Shown here: positions 34,233 through 44,412 of the stretch, in pieces
Position numbering within the stretch: the first letter of the stretch is position 1
How the letters are laid out: each line of letters begins with the position of its first letter
Assembly: GCF_002117485.1 (NCBI RefSeq)
Contig: NZ_CP021032.1
Span: 1-64,000 of the forward strand
Source of the DNA: Rhizobium sp. NXC14
GTDB taxonomy: Bacteria; Pseudomonadota; Alphaproteobacteria; Rhizobiales; Rhizobiaceae
Reading direction: 5' to 3'
Length of the DNA: 64,000 nt
The notes under the pieces: generated by a model
Told to the model about the DNA's origin: nothing
Database searches by the model: none
Seen by the model: only the letters and a program-made list of their open reading frames with translations
Translations under genes and position numbers: made by a program

Positions 34233-35639
34233 ATGACGGTTCAGGGACTTTTTTCCGGAAGAGCCAAGGCGGCAGCGCAGATCTCGGCCGTGCCGCGCAT
34301 AGCGATTGTCGGCCGCGGTTTCTCCGGAATGATGACGGCCATTGCGCTGATGAAGACGGTGCGCGCACCCTTCCATCTGCAATTGTTCGATCCTAATTCG
34401 TCGGTCAGCGGCGGCCAGGCGCTGGCCTCGGCCCGCGCCTCGACGATCCTCAACACCCGCGTGCGTGATCTCTCTGTTTCGGTGGGCGACAGCGACGATT
34501 TCAACGACTGGCTCTGTAGCAACGCCGCTTTCCGCGCCGCCGTGCCGGCCGCCATTCCCGGTTTCCGGCAAATCTTCGTGCCGAAGGAGATCTTCAGCGA
34601 TTATGTCTACCAGCGCTTTTCGGAAGCGCTCGCCGCGCGCCGGGACATCACCGTCCAGGTCTGCAACGATCCCGTGGTGGCGATCCGCCGCAGCCACGGC
34701 AACCGCTTCCTGCTCGAAAGCGCCAATCCAGCCAATCCGCTGTTCGATACGGTGATTCTCGCCACCGGCTACGGCCTGGGCGATCCGGATGCTGAGGAGC
34801 CGGGCGCGTCGCCGGTCAGGGCCCAGCGCCTCGTCGCGCGGCCGCATACCGTGTTGCTCGGCAGCGGCATTCGCGTCGTCGATCAGTTGCTGCAGCTGCG
34901 CGATTCCGGTTATGCCGGCCAGGTGACGATCATTTCCCGGCGCGGCTTCCTGCCCCAGAGCCATACGCCGAATTCCGCCGATCCGGTGTTTCCGGCCGAA
35001 GCGCTGCCGGAGAGCCTGCCCGACATTGTGCGTTTCATCCGCCAGGCCTGTCGCGAGGCGGAAGAAGAGGGGCGAAGCTGGCAATCGGTGATGAACGGTC
35101 TGAGGAAACATGCGCGCTCTCTGTGGAGATCGCTGCCGGCCCGCCACAAACATCAGTTCAACCGTCATTTGCGGGCGATCTACGACAGCCACCGCAATCG
35201 CCTGCCCGAGGCCATGCACCTGCGCCTGAAACGCGAGCTTGCCGAAGGCCGCACGGTGCTGCGCCGCGGCCGAGCCGGGCGTCAGGGCCTGAGCGGCCTG
35301 TTCTTCACGCCAGCCGGCTCCTCTATCGAAGAGGTCATCCATGCCGAGCGCATCATCGATTGCCGCTGCAGGGCGCCGGATCTTTCCGCGCCGCTGATGC
35401 AGAGCCTGTTTTCCGCCGGTCTCGCCATGCCGGACGAACTTTCGCTCGGGCTGGCGGTCAATGCGCGCGGCGAGCCTTTCCTGGGGGACGGTTCGACGGT
35501 TGCCGGGCTTTTTGCCGTCGGCCCGCTTGGGCTTGGTAGCCTGCCCGACATCGATCTCGTGCCGGAGATCGTCTCGCAGGCCTATGCCGCTGCCGAGCAC
35601 ATCGGTGAGCGGTTCCATCCACAGGTCAGGGCCATGTGA
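34233..35639 (+). CDS. FAD/NAD(P)-binding protein
   Basis: The 468-residue protein has an N-terminal Rossmann dinucleotide motif IAIVGRGFSGMMTAIALMK (about 22-40), a second nucleotide-type segment TVLLGSGIRVVDQLLQL (about 207-223) and a C-terminal active-site-like segment (LFAVGPLGLGSLPDIDLVPEI). It matches the FAD-NAD(P)-binding family (Pfam NAD_binding_9 type), whose substrates are mostly unknown. AAAGGAG at the right distance sets the start. It ends 69 bases before the hybrid kinase start. Confidence 0.85.
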   Translation: MTVQGLFSGRAKAAAQISAVPRIAIVGRGFSGMMTAIALMKTVRAPFHLQLFDPNSSVSGGQALASARASTILNTRVRDLSVSVGDSDDFNDWLCSNAAFRAAVPAAIPGFRQIFVPKEIFSDYVYQRFSEALAARRDITVQVCNDPVVAIRRSHGNRFLLESANPANPLFDTVILATGYGLGDPDAEEPGASPVRAQRLVARPHTVLLGSGIRVVDQLLQLRDSGYAGQVTIISRRGFLPQSHTPNSADPVFPAEALPESLPDIVRFIRQACREAEEEGRSWQSVMNGLRKHARSLWRSLPARHKHQFNRHLRAIYDSHRNRLPEAMHLRLKRELAEGRTVLRRGRAGRQGLSGLFFTPAGSSIEEVIHAERIIDCRCRAPDLSAPLMQSLFSAGLAMPDELSLGLAVNARGEPFLGDGSTVAGLFAVGPLGLGSLPDIDLVPEIVSQAYAAAEHIGERFHPQVRAM

Positions 35640-35655
35640 AAAGTGTGATATTTTG

Positions 35656-35680
35656 GGAACCTTCTGCCCGGTGTAGCGTT
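35656..35680 (+). promoter_or_regulatory. EcfG (general stress) promoter of the hybrid kinase
   Basis: GGAAC (35656-35660), 16 bases, CGTT (35677-35680) followed by AA: an exact match to the EcfG consensus. It begins 17 bases after the FAD gene stop codon and ends 27 bases before the kinase ATG. Confidence 0.82.
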
Positions 35681-35707
35681 AAGAGCGCTGGTAACCGAGA
35701 GGGGCAG

Positions 35708-37636
35708 ATGGAAGTGCTGGATCGACATGATACGTCTCTTGATGAAGAGGGACGCTTTCGCCTTCTGGTCGATGCCATCACCGACTATGCCATCTACATG
35801 CTGAGCCCGGAAGGCATCGTCACCAGCTGGAATACCGGCGCTCAACGGTTCAAGGGCTATAAACCTTCGGAAATTCTGGGCGAGCACTTTTCCCGTTTCT
35901 ATGTGGAAGAGGACCGAGCCGCGGGCATCCCCGAGCGCGCGCTCACCACGGCGGTGGAAGAGGGCCGGTACGAGGGGGAGGGCTGGCGCCGGCGCAAGGA
36001 CGGCAGCCGCTTCTGGGCGCATGTGGTCATCGATCCCATCCGCCATCCCTCCGGCGAACTGGTTGGCTTTGCCAAGATCACCCGCGATCTGACGGAACGC
36101 AGGGCCGCCGAACACGCGATCCGCCAGAGCGAGGAGCAATTTCGCCGTCTGATTCAGGGCGTTTCGGACTATGCGATCTACATGCTCGATCCTGACGGCA
36201 ATGTCAGCAGCTGGAATTTCGGCGCCGAGCGCATCAAGGGTTATCGGCCTGATGAAATCATCGGCCGGCATTTCTCGACCTTCTATACGCCCGAGGATCG
36301 CGCGGCCGGCCTGCCGGAGAAGGCGCTCCGGGTCGCGCGCGCCGAAGGCCGGTTCGAAAGGGAGGGCTGGCGTGTCCGCAAGGATGGCAGCCGTTTCTGG
36401 GCGAGTGTCGTCGTCGACGCTATCCGCGACGAAGACGGCGAAGTACTAGGTTTCGCCAAGATCACCCGCGACATCACCGAAAAGATGGAAACGCAGCGGG
36501 CGTTGGAGCAGGCGCGCGAAGAGCTTTTCCAATCGCAAAAGATGGAGGCGATCGGCCAATTGACCGGCGGTATCGCCCATGATTTTAACAATCTGCTGAT
36601 GGCCGTGCTCGGCAGTCTCGAACTCCTGAAGAAGCGCATGCCGCAGGACCGCTCGCTGACGTCGCTGGTCGACAATGCCATGCAGGGCGCTCAGCGGGGT
36701 GCTGCCTTAACGCAGCGCATGCTTGCCTTTTCCCGCCGGCAGGAGCTGCACATGGAGCCGATCGACGTATCGGGCCTGGTGCGCGGCATGATGGAAATTC
36801 TGAGCCGGTCGCTCGGCCCCCTCACCACGATCGAGACTTCCTTCCCAGTCAGGCTGCCGACAATCCTCACCGACCCCAACCAGCTGGAGATGGCGATCCT
36901 CAATCTTGTCGTCAACGCGCGAGACGCCATGCCTTCCGGCGGCCGCATCATGCTTCGCGCATCCGAGGAAACGATAGCCGCAGGCAAGGGGCCGCTGCCG
37001 GCCGGCCGCTATATAAGAATCGCGGTGATCGATGAAGGCGAGGGCATGGATGCGAAGACGCTGGAGCAGGCGGTCACACCGTTCTTCACCACCAAGGGTG
37101 TCGGCAAGGGCACCGGCCTCGGCCTTTCCATGGTGCAGGGTCTCGCGAGCCAGTCCGGCGGCCGGCTCATCCTGAAGAGCACGCTGGGCGAAGGCACGAC
37201 GGCCGAGCTATGGTTTCCTGTCGTCATTGCCGAACAGACTGCCGAAGCACCGGCAGACATCCCACAAAAACCGGATAACCCGCAGCAGGGGCTGCGCATC
37301 GTCGCCGTGGATGACGACGGCCTGGTCCTGATGAATACGACGCTGATGCTGGAGGATCTCGGACACACCGTTTTCGAGGCGATGGCCGGTCCGGAGGCGC
37401 TCGATATTCTGCGCAAGGAGCCTGTCGATCTGGTCATCTGCGATCACGCCATGCCGCGAATGACGGGGGCGCAGCTCGCCGAGGCGATCCGCAGCGAGTG
37501 GCCTGAGATGCCGATCATTCTCGCCACCGGTTACGCCGATCTGCCCGATGGGCCCGGTGCCGCCGATCTGCCCCGCCTGGGCAAGCCCTTCTCGCAGGCG
37601 CAGCTTGCCGAAGCGATCAGTCGGATTGCGGTTTAG
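35708..37636 (+). CDS. Hybrid sensor histidine kinase, PAS-PAS-HisKA-HATPase-REC
   Basis: A 642-residue soluble kinase with no membrane segment. Two closely similar PAS domains (about 20-130 and 147-257) each contain SDYAIYML or TDYAIYML, KGY, the EDRAAG segment and GFAKITRD. HisKA has the phospho-His291 in GGIAHDFNN. The HATPase domain has the N box NLVVNARDAM, the G1 box DEGEGMD and GTGLGLSMVQG. A C-terminal receiver (529-642) has Asp579 in VICDHAMP and LATGYADLP. A cytoplasmic signal such as redox state or a ligand is likely. The start is fixed by GAGAGGGG upstream and the nearby EcfG promoter. Confidence 0.94.
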   Translation: MEVLDRHDTSLDEEGRFRLLVDAITDYAIYMLSPEGIVTSWNTGAQRFKGYKPSEILGEHFSRFYVEEDRAAGIPERALTTAVEEGRYEGEGWRRRKDGSRFWAHVVIDPIRHPSGELVGFAKITRDLTERRAAEHAIRQSEEQFRRLIQGVSDYAIYMLDPDGNVSSWNFGAERIKGYRPDEIIGRHFSTFYTPEDRAAGLPEKALRVARAEGRFEREGWRVRKDGSRFWASVVVDAIRDEDGEVLGFAKITRDITEKMETQRALEQAREELFQSQKMEAIGQLTGGIAHDFNNLLMAVLGSLELLKKRMPQDRSLTSLVDNAMQGAQRGAALTQRMLAFSRRQELHMEPIDVSGLVRGMMEILSRSLGPLTTIETSFPVRLPTILTDPNQLEMAILNLVVNARDAMPSGGRIMLRASEETIAAGKGPLPAGRYIRIAVIDEGEGMDAKTLEQAVTPFFTTKGVGKGTGLGLSMVQGLASQSGGRLILKSTLGEGTTAELWFPVVIAEQTAEAPADIPQKPDNPQQGLRIVAVDDDGLVLMNTTLMLEDLGHTVFEAMAGPEALDILRKEPVDLVICDHAMPRMTGAQLAEAIRSEWPEMPIILATGYADLPDGPGAADLPRLGKPFSQAQLAEAISRIAV

Positions 37637-37655
37637 CCGTAAGCTGACCGGCGCT

Positions 37656-38849
37656 TTAGGCGTGAAGCTTCTCGTCGTCACTATTCTGAATGACAGTGCG
37701 GCCGGCTCCGAGTTCTGAGGTCATCGGGATTTGCTGTTTATCCGTCGTGGCCGCATTTGCGCCGTCCAGCAAGCGCTTTTCGGTCTCTTGCAGGTCGAGG
37801 ATCGCCTGTTCGATCGTCTCAGCCGGAGTTTCGCGCGAGGCTGCGCGCCGCCGATGATGCCGCCACCACGCGAAGAGCAGGCGTCGGCTCGGGACTTCTA
37901 TCGTCTCGTGAATGAACCATCCTCCTGCCACCGCAACGCCAAGCGCCACCAGGACGAGTACTGGTTCCGGAATCAGACCGTCGAAAGCCCGGCGTACAAG
38001 GAACGTGATGGGGACGTGGAAAAGATAGAGCGAAAAGCTGATCGCGCCCAAGAACCGCATGGGCGCCGCTGCCAGGACATGGGCTGCGATCGGAGGCTGT
38101 CGAGCGGCGAGCGCCACGATGACGGCTGACGCGAGCGCACTTTGAAGCCCCCAGAATACAGGCGAGAAACCGGGCAAGACATGCCTGTACGTGAAGAACA
38201 CCGCCAGAAGGAACAGCGTGAAAGCGCCCGTGAGGGCGGATGGCCTCCACCTGTCCCAGCAGGAATGCATCGCCCCGGCAAGCGCGCCGAACAGAAAATA
38301 GGGGAGCTTGGAAAGAAGCAGTATACCTGGTCCCGGCAGCTCGAGCAGACCCTCCACCACGACCAGCACCGCCAAACCTGCGATCACACCGCTATAGCGC
38401 TGCGGGCGGGTCAAGCAGAGCCAAAGGATCGGGAAAAACAGATAGAATTGAATTTCGGGTGGAATTGACCAGAAAACCCCGCTCGAGCCCATAAGAAAGA
38501 CATGGCGGAGAAACTCCGTGCCGCCGATGATCGGCTGAACGAAGTTTAGACTTTGCATGCCGGACAGCGCCGCCACGAGCAGGACTGCAGCCAGATAGAC
38601 CGGATAGATGCGGGCAAAGCGGCTGACAAGAAAATCCAGGACGGTTTCCTTGGTGACCGGTCGTGAGCCGTAGAGATGGGCCATCAGAAAGCCGCTGAGG
38701 GCGAAGAACAGGCCGACGGCTTCGCTGCCCATTGTGATGAAATGCAAGGCTGTGTTTGGAAAGACAAGCCCGATATGCGCTTGCACGACCAGAAGCGCGG
38801 CGAGACCGCGCAGACCATCGAGACTGGGGATGTAATCCGGCCGGCTCAT
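37656..38849 (-). CDS. Acyltransferase family 3 membrane protein (OafA/YrhL-like)
   Basis: A 397-residue protein with about ten membrane helices. It begins MSRPDYIPSLDGLRGLAALLVVQAHIGLVFP, the conserved acyltransferase-3 N-terminus with the catalytic-type His. The last 50 residues are hydrophilic. Family members O-acetylate or O-acylate surface polysaccharides, lipid A or Nod factors. The acceptor is unknown. It is convergent with the hybrid kinase gene. Confidence 0.9.
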   Translation of the reverse strand: MSRPDYIPSLDGLRGLAALLVVQAHIGLVFPNTALHFITMGSEAVGLFFALSGFLMAHLYGSRPVTKETVLDFLVSRFARIYPVYLAAVLLVAALSGMQSLNFVQPIIGGTEFLRHVFLMGSSGVFWSIPPEIQFYLFFPILWLCLTRPQRYSGVIAGLAVLVVVEGLLELPGPGILLLSKLPYFLFGALAGAMHSCWDRWRPSALTGAFTLFLLAVFFTYRHVLPGFSPVFWGLQSALASAVIVALAARQPPIAAHVLAAAPMRFLGAISFSLYLFHVPITFLVRRAFDGLIPEPVLVLVALGVAVAGGWFIHETIEVPSRRLLFAWWRHHRRRAASRETPAETIEQAILDLQETEKRLLDGANAATTDKQQIPMTSELGAGRTVIQNSDDEKLHA

Positions 38850-38984
38850 GTGCAGCTTTATGAGTTCTGTTCAGGCAAGCAGTATCGGACATCGCTTTAC
38901 AAGAGATTAATCCGAAGCGCGGAGACGACCGCTGTGCAACTGTTGCTTGCCGGAGCGCTTGCACCGCTGCAAAGCGGCAGCGAC

Positions 38985-39743
38985 TTACGTCCGGCGGCCT
39001 CTTCCGATCTCGCCGCGAACAACAAACACCAGCAATACCAGCACCATCACCGCCAGCCCGTACCAGGTGATCGCATAGACGAGATGGTTGTTGGGGAAAT
39101 GGATGATCGTCAGGCCGCCGACGGGCAGACCGCCGGGATTGGCAGCGGCGTCGGCATCGATGAAATAGGGCGCGACCGCGCCGAGGCCGCGCTTTTGGGC
39201 GATCGCGGCGACATCGCGCGAATACCAGCGGTCGGCGGCGACGTCGTTTGATTGGAGCAGCGATCCCTTCGGCTCGGTCATCCGCAGCAGCCCGGTGATC
39301 TCGATGACATCAGACAGCTGACCCTCGCGGCGCGAGGCGGGGTCGCGCCTGTCCGTCGGCACGAAGCCGCGATTGACGAGGATGGCGGTGCCGTCTGCGA
39401 GCATCAGCGGCGTCATCACCCAATAACCCGGACCGAGAACGGTCGAGGCGTAGACCAGCGTTTCCTTGTCGTTTGCCAGCATTCCCTCGACGGTCACACG
39501 GCGGTATTCGTCGCTGCCGGCATTGACCTTGTCCCAGTCGGCGCGCCCCGGGGCGGGCACGGCGGCTGCGTGCACGCGCTGGTCGACGCGGGCGGCGAGG
39601 TCGCGCTTCCAGCCCAGGCGTTGAACCTGCCAAGTGCCGAGACCAAACAGGATGGCGGCGAGCAGTGCCAGGCAGACGGCGAAAAGCGCGCGTTTTGCCC
39701 GGAAATGCCGTCTTTCCGATTTTTGCGTGGAGGCTTCGCTCAT
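38985..39743 (-). CDS. SURF1 family cytochrome oxidase assembly protein
   Basis: The 252-residue protein has two membrane helices, one near the N-terminus (about 19-38, ALFAVCLALLAAILFGLGTWQVQRLGWKRDL) and one near the C-terminus (about 225-243). The SURF1 pattern GTWQVQRLGWK and PVGGLTIIHFPNNHLVYAITWYGLA is clear. It helps haem insertion into subunit I of haem-copper oxidases. It is the fifth gene downstream of cyoABCD on the same strand. Confidence 0.92.
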   Translation of the reverse strand: MSEASTQKSERRHFRAKRALFAVCLALLAAILFGLGTWQVQRLGWKRDLAARVDQRVHAAAVPAPGRADWDKVNAGSDEYRRVTVEGMLANDKETLVYASTVLGPGYWVMTPLMLADGTAILVNRGFVPTDRRDPASRREGQLSDVIEITGLLRMTEPKGSLLQSNDVAADRWYSRDVAAIAQKRGLGAVAPYFIDADAAANPGGLPVGGLTIIHFPNNHLVYAITWYGLAVMVLVLLVFVVRGEIGRGRRT

Positions 39744-39782
39744 TGGTCTCAGAGCGGCGCTGCCGCCGCCCTTCGTTTGCCG

Positions 39783-40184
39783 TTACGGCATGTTCTTCAT
39801 CATCTCGGGGCTCATCGGCATCATATTGGAGTTGAGATGATGCATGACCCAGAGTGAACCGGAGAGCGCGATGGCGACGATGATGAGGGTAAAGATCAGC
39901 GCCATCATCGTCCAGCCGCCTTCGCTCCTGGGATTCATGTGCAGGAAGAAGACCATATGGACGACGATCTGGATGGCGCCGATACCCATCACCAGCACCG
40001 CCGTCAGCGCCGGGCTGGCGAACACGCCGGCCATAACAAGCCAGAAGGGGATGGCGGTCAGGACGACGGAGAGCGCGAAGCCCACCATATAGCTGCGGAA
40101 CGTGCCATGGCCGGCCTGGTGGCCGTGGCTGTGGCCGTGATGCGCCTCGTGGGCATCCTCATGGGTGGGTGCTTGCGAACTCAT
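39783..40184 (-). CDS. cyoD: Cytochrome o ubiquinol oxidase subunit IV
   Basis: A 133-residue protein with three membrane helices, of the CyoD type ([63 protein letters not shown]). The N-terminal 28 residues are histidine-rich ([20 protein letters not shown]). The start overlaps the cyoC stop by four bases (ATGA). It assists assembly of the oxidase. Confidence 0.94.
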   Translation of the reverse strand: MSSQAPTHEDAHEAHHGHSHGHQAGHGTFRSYMVGFALSVVLTAIPFWLVMAGVFASPALTAVLVMGIGAIQIVVHMVFFLHMNPRSEGGWTMMALIFTLIIVAIALSGSLWVMHHLNSNMMPMSPEMMKNMP

Positions 40185-40807
40185 CCGAGAACTCCGAGCA
40201 GATAGACGAAGGAAAAGACGCCGATCCAGACGACGTCGAGGAAGTGCCAGAACATCGAAAGGCACATCAGGCGGCGGCGGTTGGCCTCGATCAGCCCGTG
40301 CATCGACACCTGGACCATCAGCGTGATCAGCCAGATGATGCCGAAGGTGACGTGCAGCCCGTGGGTGCCGACGAGCGTGAAGAAGGAGGAGAGGAAGGCG
40401 CTGCGGGTCGGCCCGGCGCCCTCGTGGATCAGGTGTATGAACTCGTAAAGTTCCAACCCGATAAAGGCCGCGCCGAACAGGCCGGTCACGGCGAGCCAGA
40501 ACAGCGTTTCCGCCTTGGCGTTCCGCTCCATCTGCAGCATGGCGAAGCCGTAGGTAATCGACGAGAAGAGCAGCATCGAGGTGTTGAGGGCGACGATCGG
40601 CAGATCGAAGAGATCGGCCGGCGACGGGCCGGCGGCATAGTTGCGGCCGAGCACGCCGTGCGTCGCAAACAGCACCGCAAAGATCAGGCAGTCGCTCATC
40701 AGGTAGAGCCAGAAGCCGAGATTGGTGCTCCCCTCCGGATGATGGTCTTCCGTCAGGTAGAATTCAGGCTTTTCGGCCGTATCGATGGTTTGATCGCTCA
40801 TGGTCAT
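40181..40807 (-). CDS. cyoC: Cytochrome o ubiquinol oxidase subunit III
   Basis: A 208-residue protein with five membrane helices, CyoC type ([25 protein letters not shown], then [18 protein letters not shown]). The ATG overlaps the cyoB stop in the sequence TAATG; a second ATG six bases on is possible. A longer in-frame extension is an artefact of cyoB. Confidence 0.95.
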   Translation of the reverse strand: MTMSDQTIDTAEKPEFYLTEDHHPEGSTNLGFWLYLMSDCLIFAVLFATHGVLGRNYAAGPSPADLFDLPIVALNTSMLLFSSITYGFAMLQMERNAKAETLFWLAVTGLFGAAFIGLELYEFIHLIHEGAGPTRSAFLSSFFTLVGTHGLHVTFGIIWLITLMVQVSMHGLIEANRRRLMCLSMFWHFLDVVWIGVFSFVYLLGVLG

Positions 40808-42810
40808 TACACCTGCTCGGCAAGCAGCGCCGTGCGCTTGCCTTCCGTTTCGGTCACCTTGCCGGCGGGAATGTAGAAGTCGCGTTTGTAGTTGAAGGTA
40901 TGGCCGATCGCCACGGCAAGCAGCCCGATGGCGGAAACGATCACCAGCCACCACATGTACCAGATCAGGCCGAAGGCAAGCGCGACGCTGATTGCCGACA
41001 GGATGGCGCCGGTGCCGGTATTCTTCGGCATGTGGATCGGCTTGAAGCCGCCGAGCGGGCGCTCGTAGCCGCGCCTTTTCATGTCGTACCAGCTGTCATG
41101 GTCATGGACGACGGGCGTGAAGGCGAAGTTGTAGTCCGGCGGCGGCGAGGAGGTCGACCATTCCAGCGTACGGCCGTCCCAGGGATCGCCGCTGTCGTCA
41201 CGCAGTTCCTCGCGTTTCACGAAGCTGACGACGATCTGGATCAGGAAAGCGGCGATGCCGAGCGCGATCAGTCCGACGCCGAAGGCGGCGATGATGAACC
41301 AGATTTGCAGTGACGGATCCTCGAACTGGCTCATGCGGCGGGTGACGCCCATCAGGCCGAGCACGTAGAGCGGCATGAAGGCGAACCAGAAGCCGATCTG
41401 CCAGAACCAGAAGCTCATCTTGCCCCAGAAGGGATCGAGCTTGAAGCCGAAGGCCTTCGGGAACCAGTAGTTCACGCCGGCGAACATGCCGAACAGAACG
41501 CCGCCGATGATGACGTTGTGGAAATGGGCGATGAGGAACAACGAATTGTGCAGCACGAAGTCGGCCGGCGGCACCGCCAGCATGACGCCGGTCATGCCGC
41601 CGATGACGAAGGTCACCATGAAGCCGACCGTCCACAGCATCGGCACCTCGTAGCGGATACGGCCGCGATACATGGTGAAGAGCCAGTTGAAGATCTTCGC
41701 TCCCGTGGGGATCGAGATGATCATCGTGGTGATGCCGAAGAAGGAGTTGACGCTGGCGCCCGAGCCCATCGTGAAGAAGTGGTGCAGCCAGACGATGTAG
41801 GACAGGATCATGATCACGCAGGTGGCGTAGACCATGGAGGCATAGCCGAACAGGCGTTTGCCGGAGAAGGTGGCGACGACTTCCGAAAAGATGCCGAAGG
41901 CCGGCAGCACCAGGATGTAGACCTCCGGATGGCCCCAGATCCAGATGAGGTTGATGTACATCATCGGATTGCCGCCAAGGTCGTTGGTGAAGAAATTCGT
42001 GCCGGCATAGCGGTCGAGCGACAGCAGCGCTAGCGTTGCCGTCAGGATCGGGAAGGAGGCGACGATCAGCACGTTGGTGCAGAGCGCCGTCCAGGTGAAG
42101 ACCGGCATTTTCATGAACGTCATGCCGGGCGCACGCATCTTGACGATGGTGGCGATCAGGTTGATTCCCGACAGCGTCGTTCCGACACCCGCCACCTGCA
42201 GGCCCCAGATATAATAGTCGACGCCGACGCCCGGACTGTAGGCGGCTCCCGACAGCGGCGGATAGGCGAGCCAGCCGGTCTGGGCAAATTCGCCGATGAA
42301 AAGCGACAGCATGATGATGATCGCGCCGGCGGTGGTCATCCAGAAGGAGAAGTTGTTGAGGAAGGGGAAGGAGACGTCGCGCGCGCCGATCTGCAGCGGC
42401 ACCACGAAGTTCATCAGACCGGTGACGAAGGGCATCGCCACGAAGAAGATCATGATGACGCCGTGGGCGGTGAAGATCTGGTCGTAGTGGTGCGGCGGCA
42501 GGTAGCCCTCGGAACCGTTGAAGGCGATCGCCTGCTGGACGCGCATCAGGATCGCGTCGGAAAAGCCGCGTAGCAGCATGATCACTGCGAGTATCACATA
42601 CATGATGCCGATCTTCTTGTGATCGACGCTGCAGATCCAGTCGTGCCAGAGCGGACCCCAGAATTTGAAATAGGTGATGGCGCCGAGCACGGCGAGACCG
42701 CCGATGACGACGCCGATGAAGGTCACGACCAGAATCGGCTCGTGATAGGGGATGGCGTCGAGGGTCAACCGGCCGAAGATCAACTTCAGGAGGTCAGGAT
42801 TGGAAAACAT
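40807..42810 (-). CDS. cyoB: Cytochrome o ubiquinol oxidase subunit I
   Basis: The 667-residue catalytic subunit of the haem-copper quinol oxidase, with about 15 helices. The metal ligands are visible: haem b His in [11 protein letters not shown], the CuB His and its Tyr partner in [17 protein letters not shown], the following HH pair in [12 protein letters not shown], and the haem o3 and haem b ligands in [13 protein letters not shown]. It pumps protons while reducing oxygen with ubiquinol. It is followed by cyoC in overlapping fashion. Confidence 0.96.
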   Translation of the reverse strand: MFSNPDLLKLIFGRLTLDAIPYHEPILVVTFIGVVIGGLAVLGAITYFKFWGPLWHDWICSVDHKKIGIMYVILAVIMLLRGFSDAILMRVQQAIAFNGSEGYLPPHHYDQIFTAHGVIMIFFVAMPFVTGLMNFVVPLQIGARDVSFPFLNNFSFWMTTAGAIIIMLSLFIGEFAQTGWLAYPPLSGAAYSPGVGVDYYIWGLQVAGVGTTLSGINLIATIVKMRAPGMTFMKMPVFTWTALCTNVLIVASFPILTATLALLSLDRYAGTNFFTNDLGGNPMMYINLIWIWGHPEVYILVLPAFGIFSEVVATFSGKRLFGYASMVYATCVIMILSYIVWLHHFFTMGSGASVNSFFGITTMIISIPTGAKIFNWLFTMYRGRIRYEVPMLWTVGFMVTFVIGGMTGVMLAVPPADFVLHNSLFLIAHFHNVIIGGVLFGMFAGVNYWFPKAFGFKLDPFWGKMSFWFWQIGFWFAFMPLYVLGLMGVTRRMSQFEDPSLQIWFIIAAFGVGLIALGIAAFLIQIVVSFVKREELRDDSGDPWDGRTLEWSTSSPPPDYNFAFTPVVHDHDSWYDMKRRGYERPLGGFKPIHMPKNTGTGAILSAISVALAFGLIWYMWWLVIVSAIGLLAVAIGHTFNYKRDFYIPAGKVTETEGKRTALLAEQV

Positions 42811-42852
42811 GGAACAACCCGTTCATTATGTCTTGCGACGCAAAGCGCCAGG

Positions 42853-44022
42853 TTAATTGTTGTTGTTGAGCTGCGTCGGCGCCGGGTCGGCGCCGTTGCC
42901 CGAGCCCGGCATGGAATGGCCGTCATGCTGCATATCCATCCCGGGCATGCCCTGCATGCCGGGCATGTCGTGCTGCATGCTGCCTCCGGAATTGCGCGGC
43001 GGCTCTGCCTTTGCCGGGACGCCTGTTGCCGGCACGGTGGCCCCAGGCTCGACGACGCCTTCACCGGCATGGCGGTTGTCGTATTGCAGCTTCTCGCGGT
43101 TTTCAGCACTTTCCTTGCCGCCGCCACCCATCATATCGATGTGCATCATCTCGTTCATGCACATCTTGCCTGGCGTGGCGCACATGTTGAGGATGGCGTC
43201 GTAGAGATCGGCGTCGGCGCCTGCATAGTAGCGCACCGGCTCCTTCTCGCTCGGCTTCTCAAGCGTCAGATAGGCGTCGCGGTTGAGCATCGTGCCCTGC
43301 TGCTTGACCTTGGCCATCCAGGCGTCGAAGCCTTCGCGGGTTAGGCCATGGAACTTGAAACGCATGTGCGAGAAGCCGGCGCCGCTGTAATTGGCGGAGA
43401 AGCCTTCATATTCGCCCTCCCGGTTGATGACGGCGTGCAGCTTCGTCTCCATGCCGGGCATGGCGTAGATCTGGCCGGCAAGAGCCGGGATGTAGAAGGA
43501 GTTCATCACCGAGGAGGCGGTGATCTTGAAATTGATCGGCGTGTCGACAGGGGCGGCCATCTCGTTGACTGTGGCGATGCCGAGTTCGGGATAGAAGAAC
43601 AGCCATTTCCAGTCGAGCGCCACGACCTCGACGGTCAGCGGCTTGGTATCGGCCGGGATGGCGCGCTCGGCATCGAGGCGGTCGAGCGGTCGGTAGGGAT
43701 CGAGCTTATGCGTGGAAATCCAGGTGACGGCCCCGAGCGCAATGATGATCGCCAGGGGGGCCGCCCAGATGACGATTTCGAGGCGGGTCGAATGATGCCA
43801 TTCCGGCGCGTAAGCGGCGGCCGTGTTGGAGCGGCGGTAGCGCCAGGCGAAGAGCAGCGTCAGGAAGATCACCGGGACGATGATCAAAAGCATCAGCACC
43901 GTCGAGATGACGATGAGATCGCGCTGTTGCACGGCGATGTCGCCTGAGGGCGCCATGACGACCATGTTGCATCCTGCCAGGAAAAGCAGCGGCAAGACGG
44001 ATAGAAGGCGGGAAAACTTCAC
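42853..44022 (-). CDS. cyoA: Cytochrome o ubiquinol oxidase subunit II, with Met/His-rich tail
   Basis: A 389-residue lipoprotein starting at GTG: (M)KFSRLLSVLPLLFLAGC, with lipobox Cys18. Two membrane helices follow (about 37-60 and 80-100), then a cupredoxin domain lacking the CuA ligands (EVVALDWKWLFFYPELGIATVNE), as expected for a quinol oxidase. The C-terminal 45 residues are rich in Met, His and Gly (QHDMPGMQGMPGMDMQHDGH), which is not part of the E. coli protein. The lipoprotein start is chosen over a long upstream reading frame that has no signal. Confidence 0.94.
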   Translation of the reverse strand: MKFSRLLSVLPLLFLAGCNMVVMAPSGDIAVQQRDLIVISTVLMLLIIVPVIFLTLLFAWRYRRSNTAAAYAPEWHHSTRLEIVIWAAPLAIIIALGAVTWISTHKLDPYRPLDRLDAERAIPADTKPLTVEVVALDWKWLFFYPELGIATVNEMAAPVDTPINFKITASSVMNSFYIPALAGQIYAMPGMETKLHAVINREGEYEGFSANYSGAGFSHMRFKFHGLTREGFDAWMAKVKQQGTMLNRDAYLTLEKPSEKEPVRYYAGADADLYDAILNMCATPGKMCMNEMMHIDMMGGGGKESAENREKLQYDNRHAGEGVVEPGATVPATGVPAKAEPPRNSGGSMQHDMPGMQGMPGMDMQHDGHSMPGSGNGADPAPTQLNNNN

Positions 44023-44412
44023 GAGTTTTTGCACGTCTCTAAGCTCTTGTTGTTTCGTTTTGACCGCGACTAAAGCACTGAACCCGATAGCGACATGAGG
44101 CGGAAAGTCGCAGTGCAGCAAAGATGCCGCAGTGCGGTAGAAATCATGTTGCGCTACCGCTTTGAAATCCTGATGAAATCGAGAAGGATTTTTTGCGCGC
44201 GCATGTCCCCTCAATATATCCGCAAGAGCCGGCCAGGCCAGCTTTTGCACCGGAAAAATAGCGGCTGGGGCCACGCAATTTTTCCTGACACGGCTCGATT
44301 TGCGCCGCGATGATGAACTATTTCCATATTGCGGACTTGATAAGCCTGCGGGTTTGATCAAGATCAGCCTGGGGCGCCTTGCCGGAAGCGCCTTAACGAG
44401 GAGGCGTTTTTC
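44023..44412. other. Divergent promoter region of cyoABCD and the MHS-type MFS gene
   Basis: A 390-base gap. It must hold the cyo promoter on the minus strand and the promoter of the MFS gene on the plus strand. No gene is seen. One FixK/FNR-like dyad is listed separately. Confidence 0.6.
44354..44367. promoter_or_regulatory. FixK/FNR-like anaerobox
   Basis: TTGAT-CAAG-ATCAG matches 9 of 10 fixed positions of TTGAT-N4-ATCAA. It lies 45 bases upstream of the MFS start and 332 bases from the cyoA start. The position favours control of the MFS gene. Confidence 0.4.
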
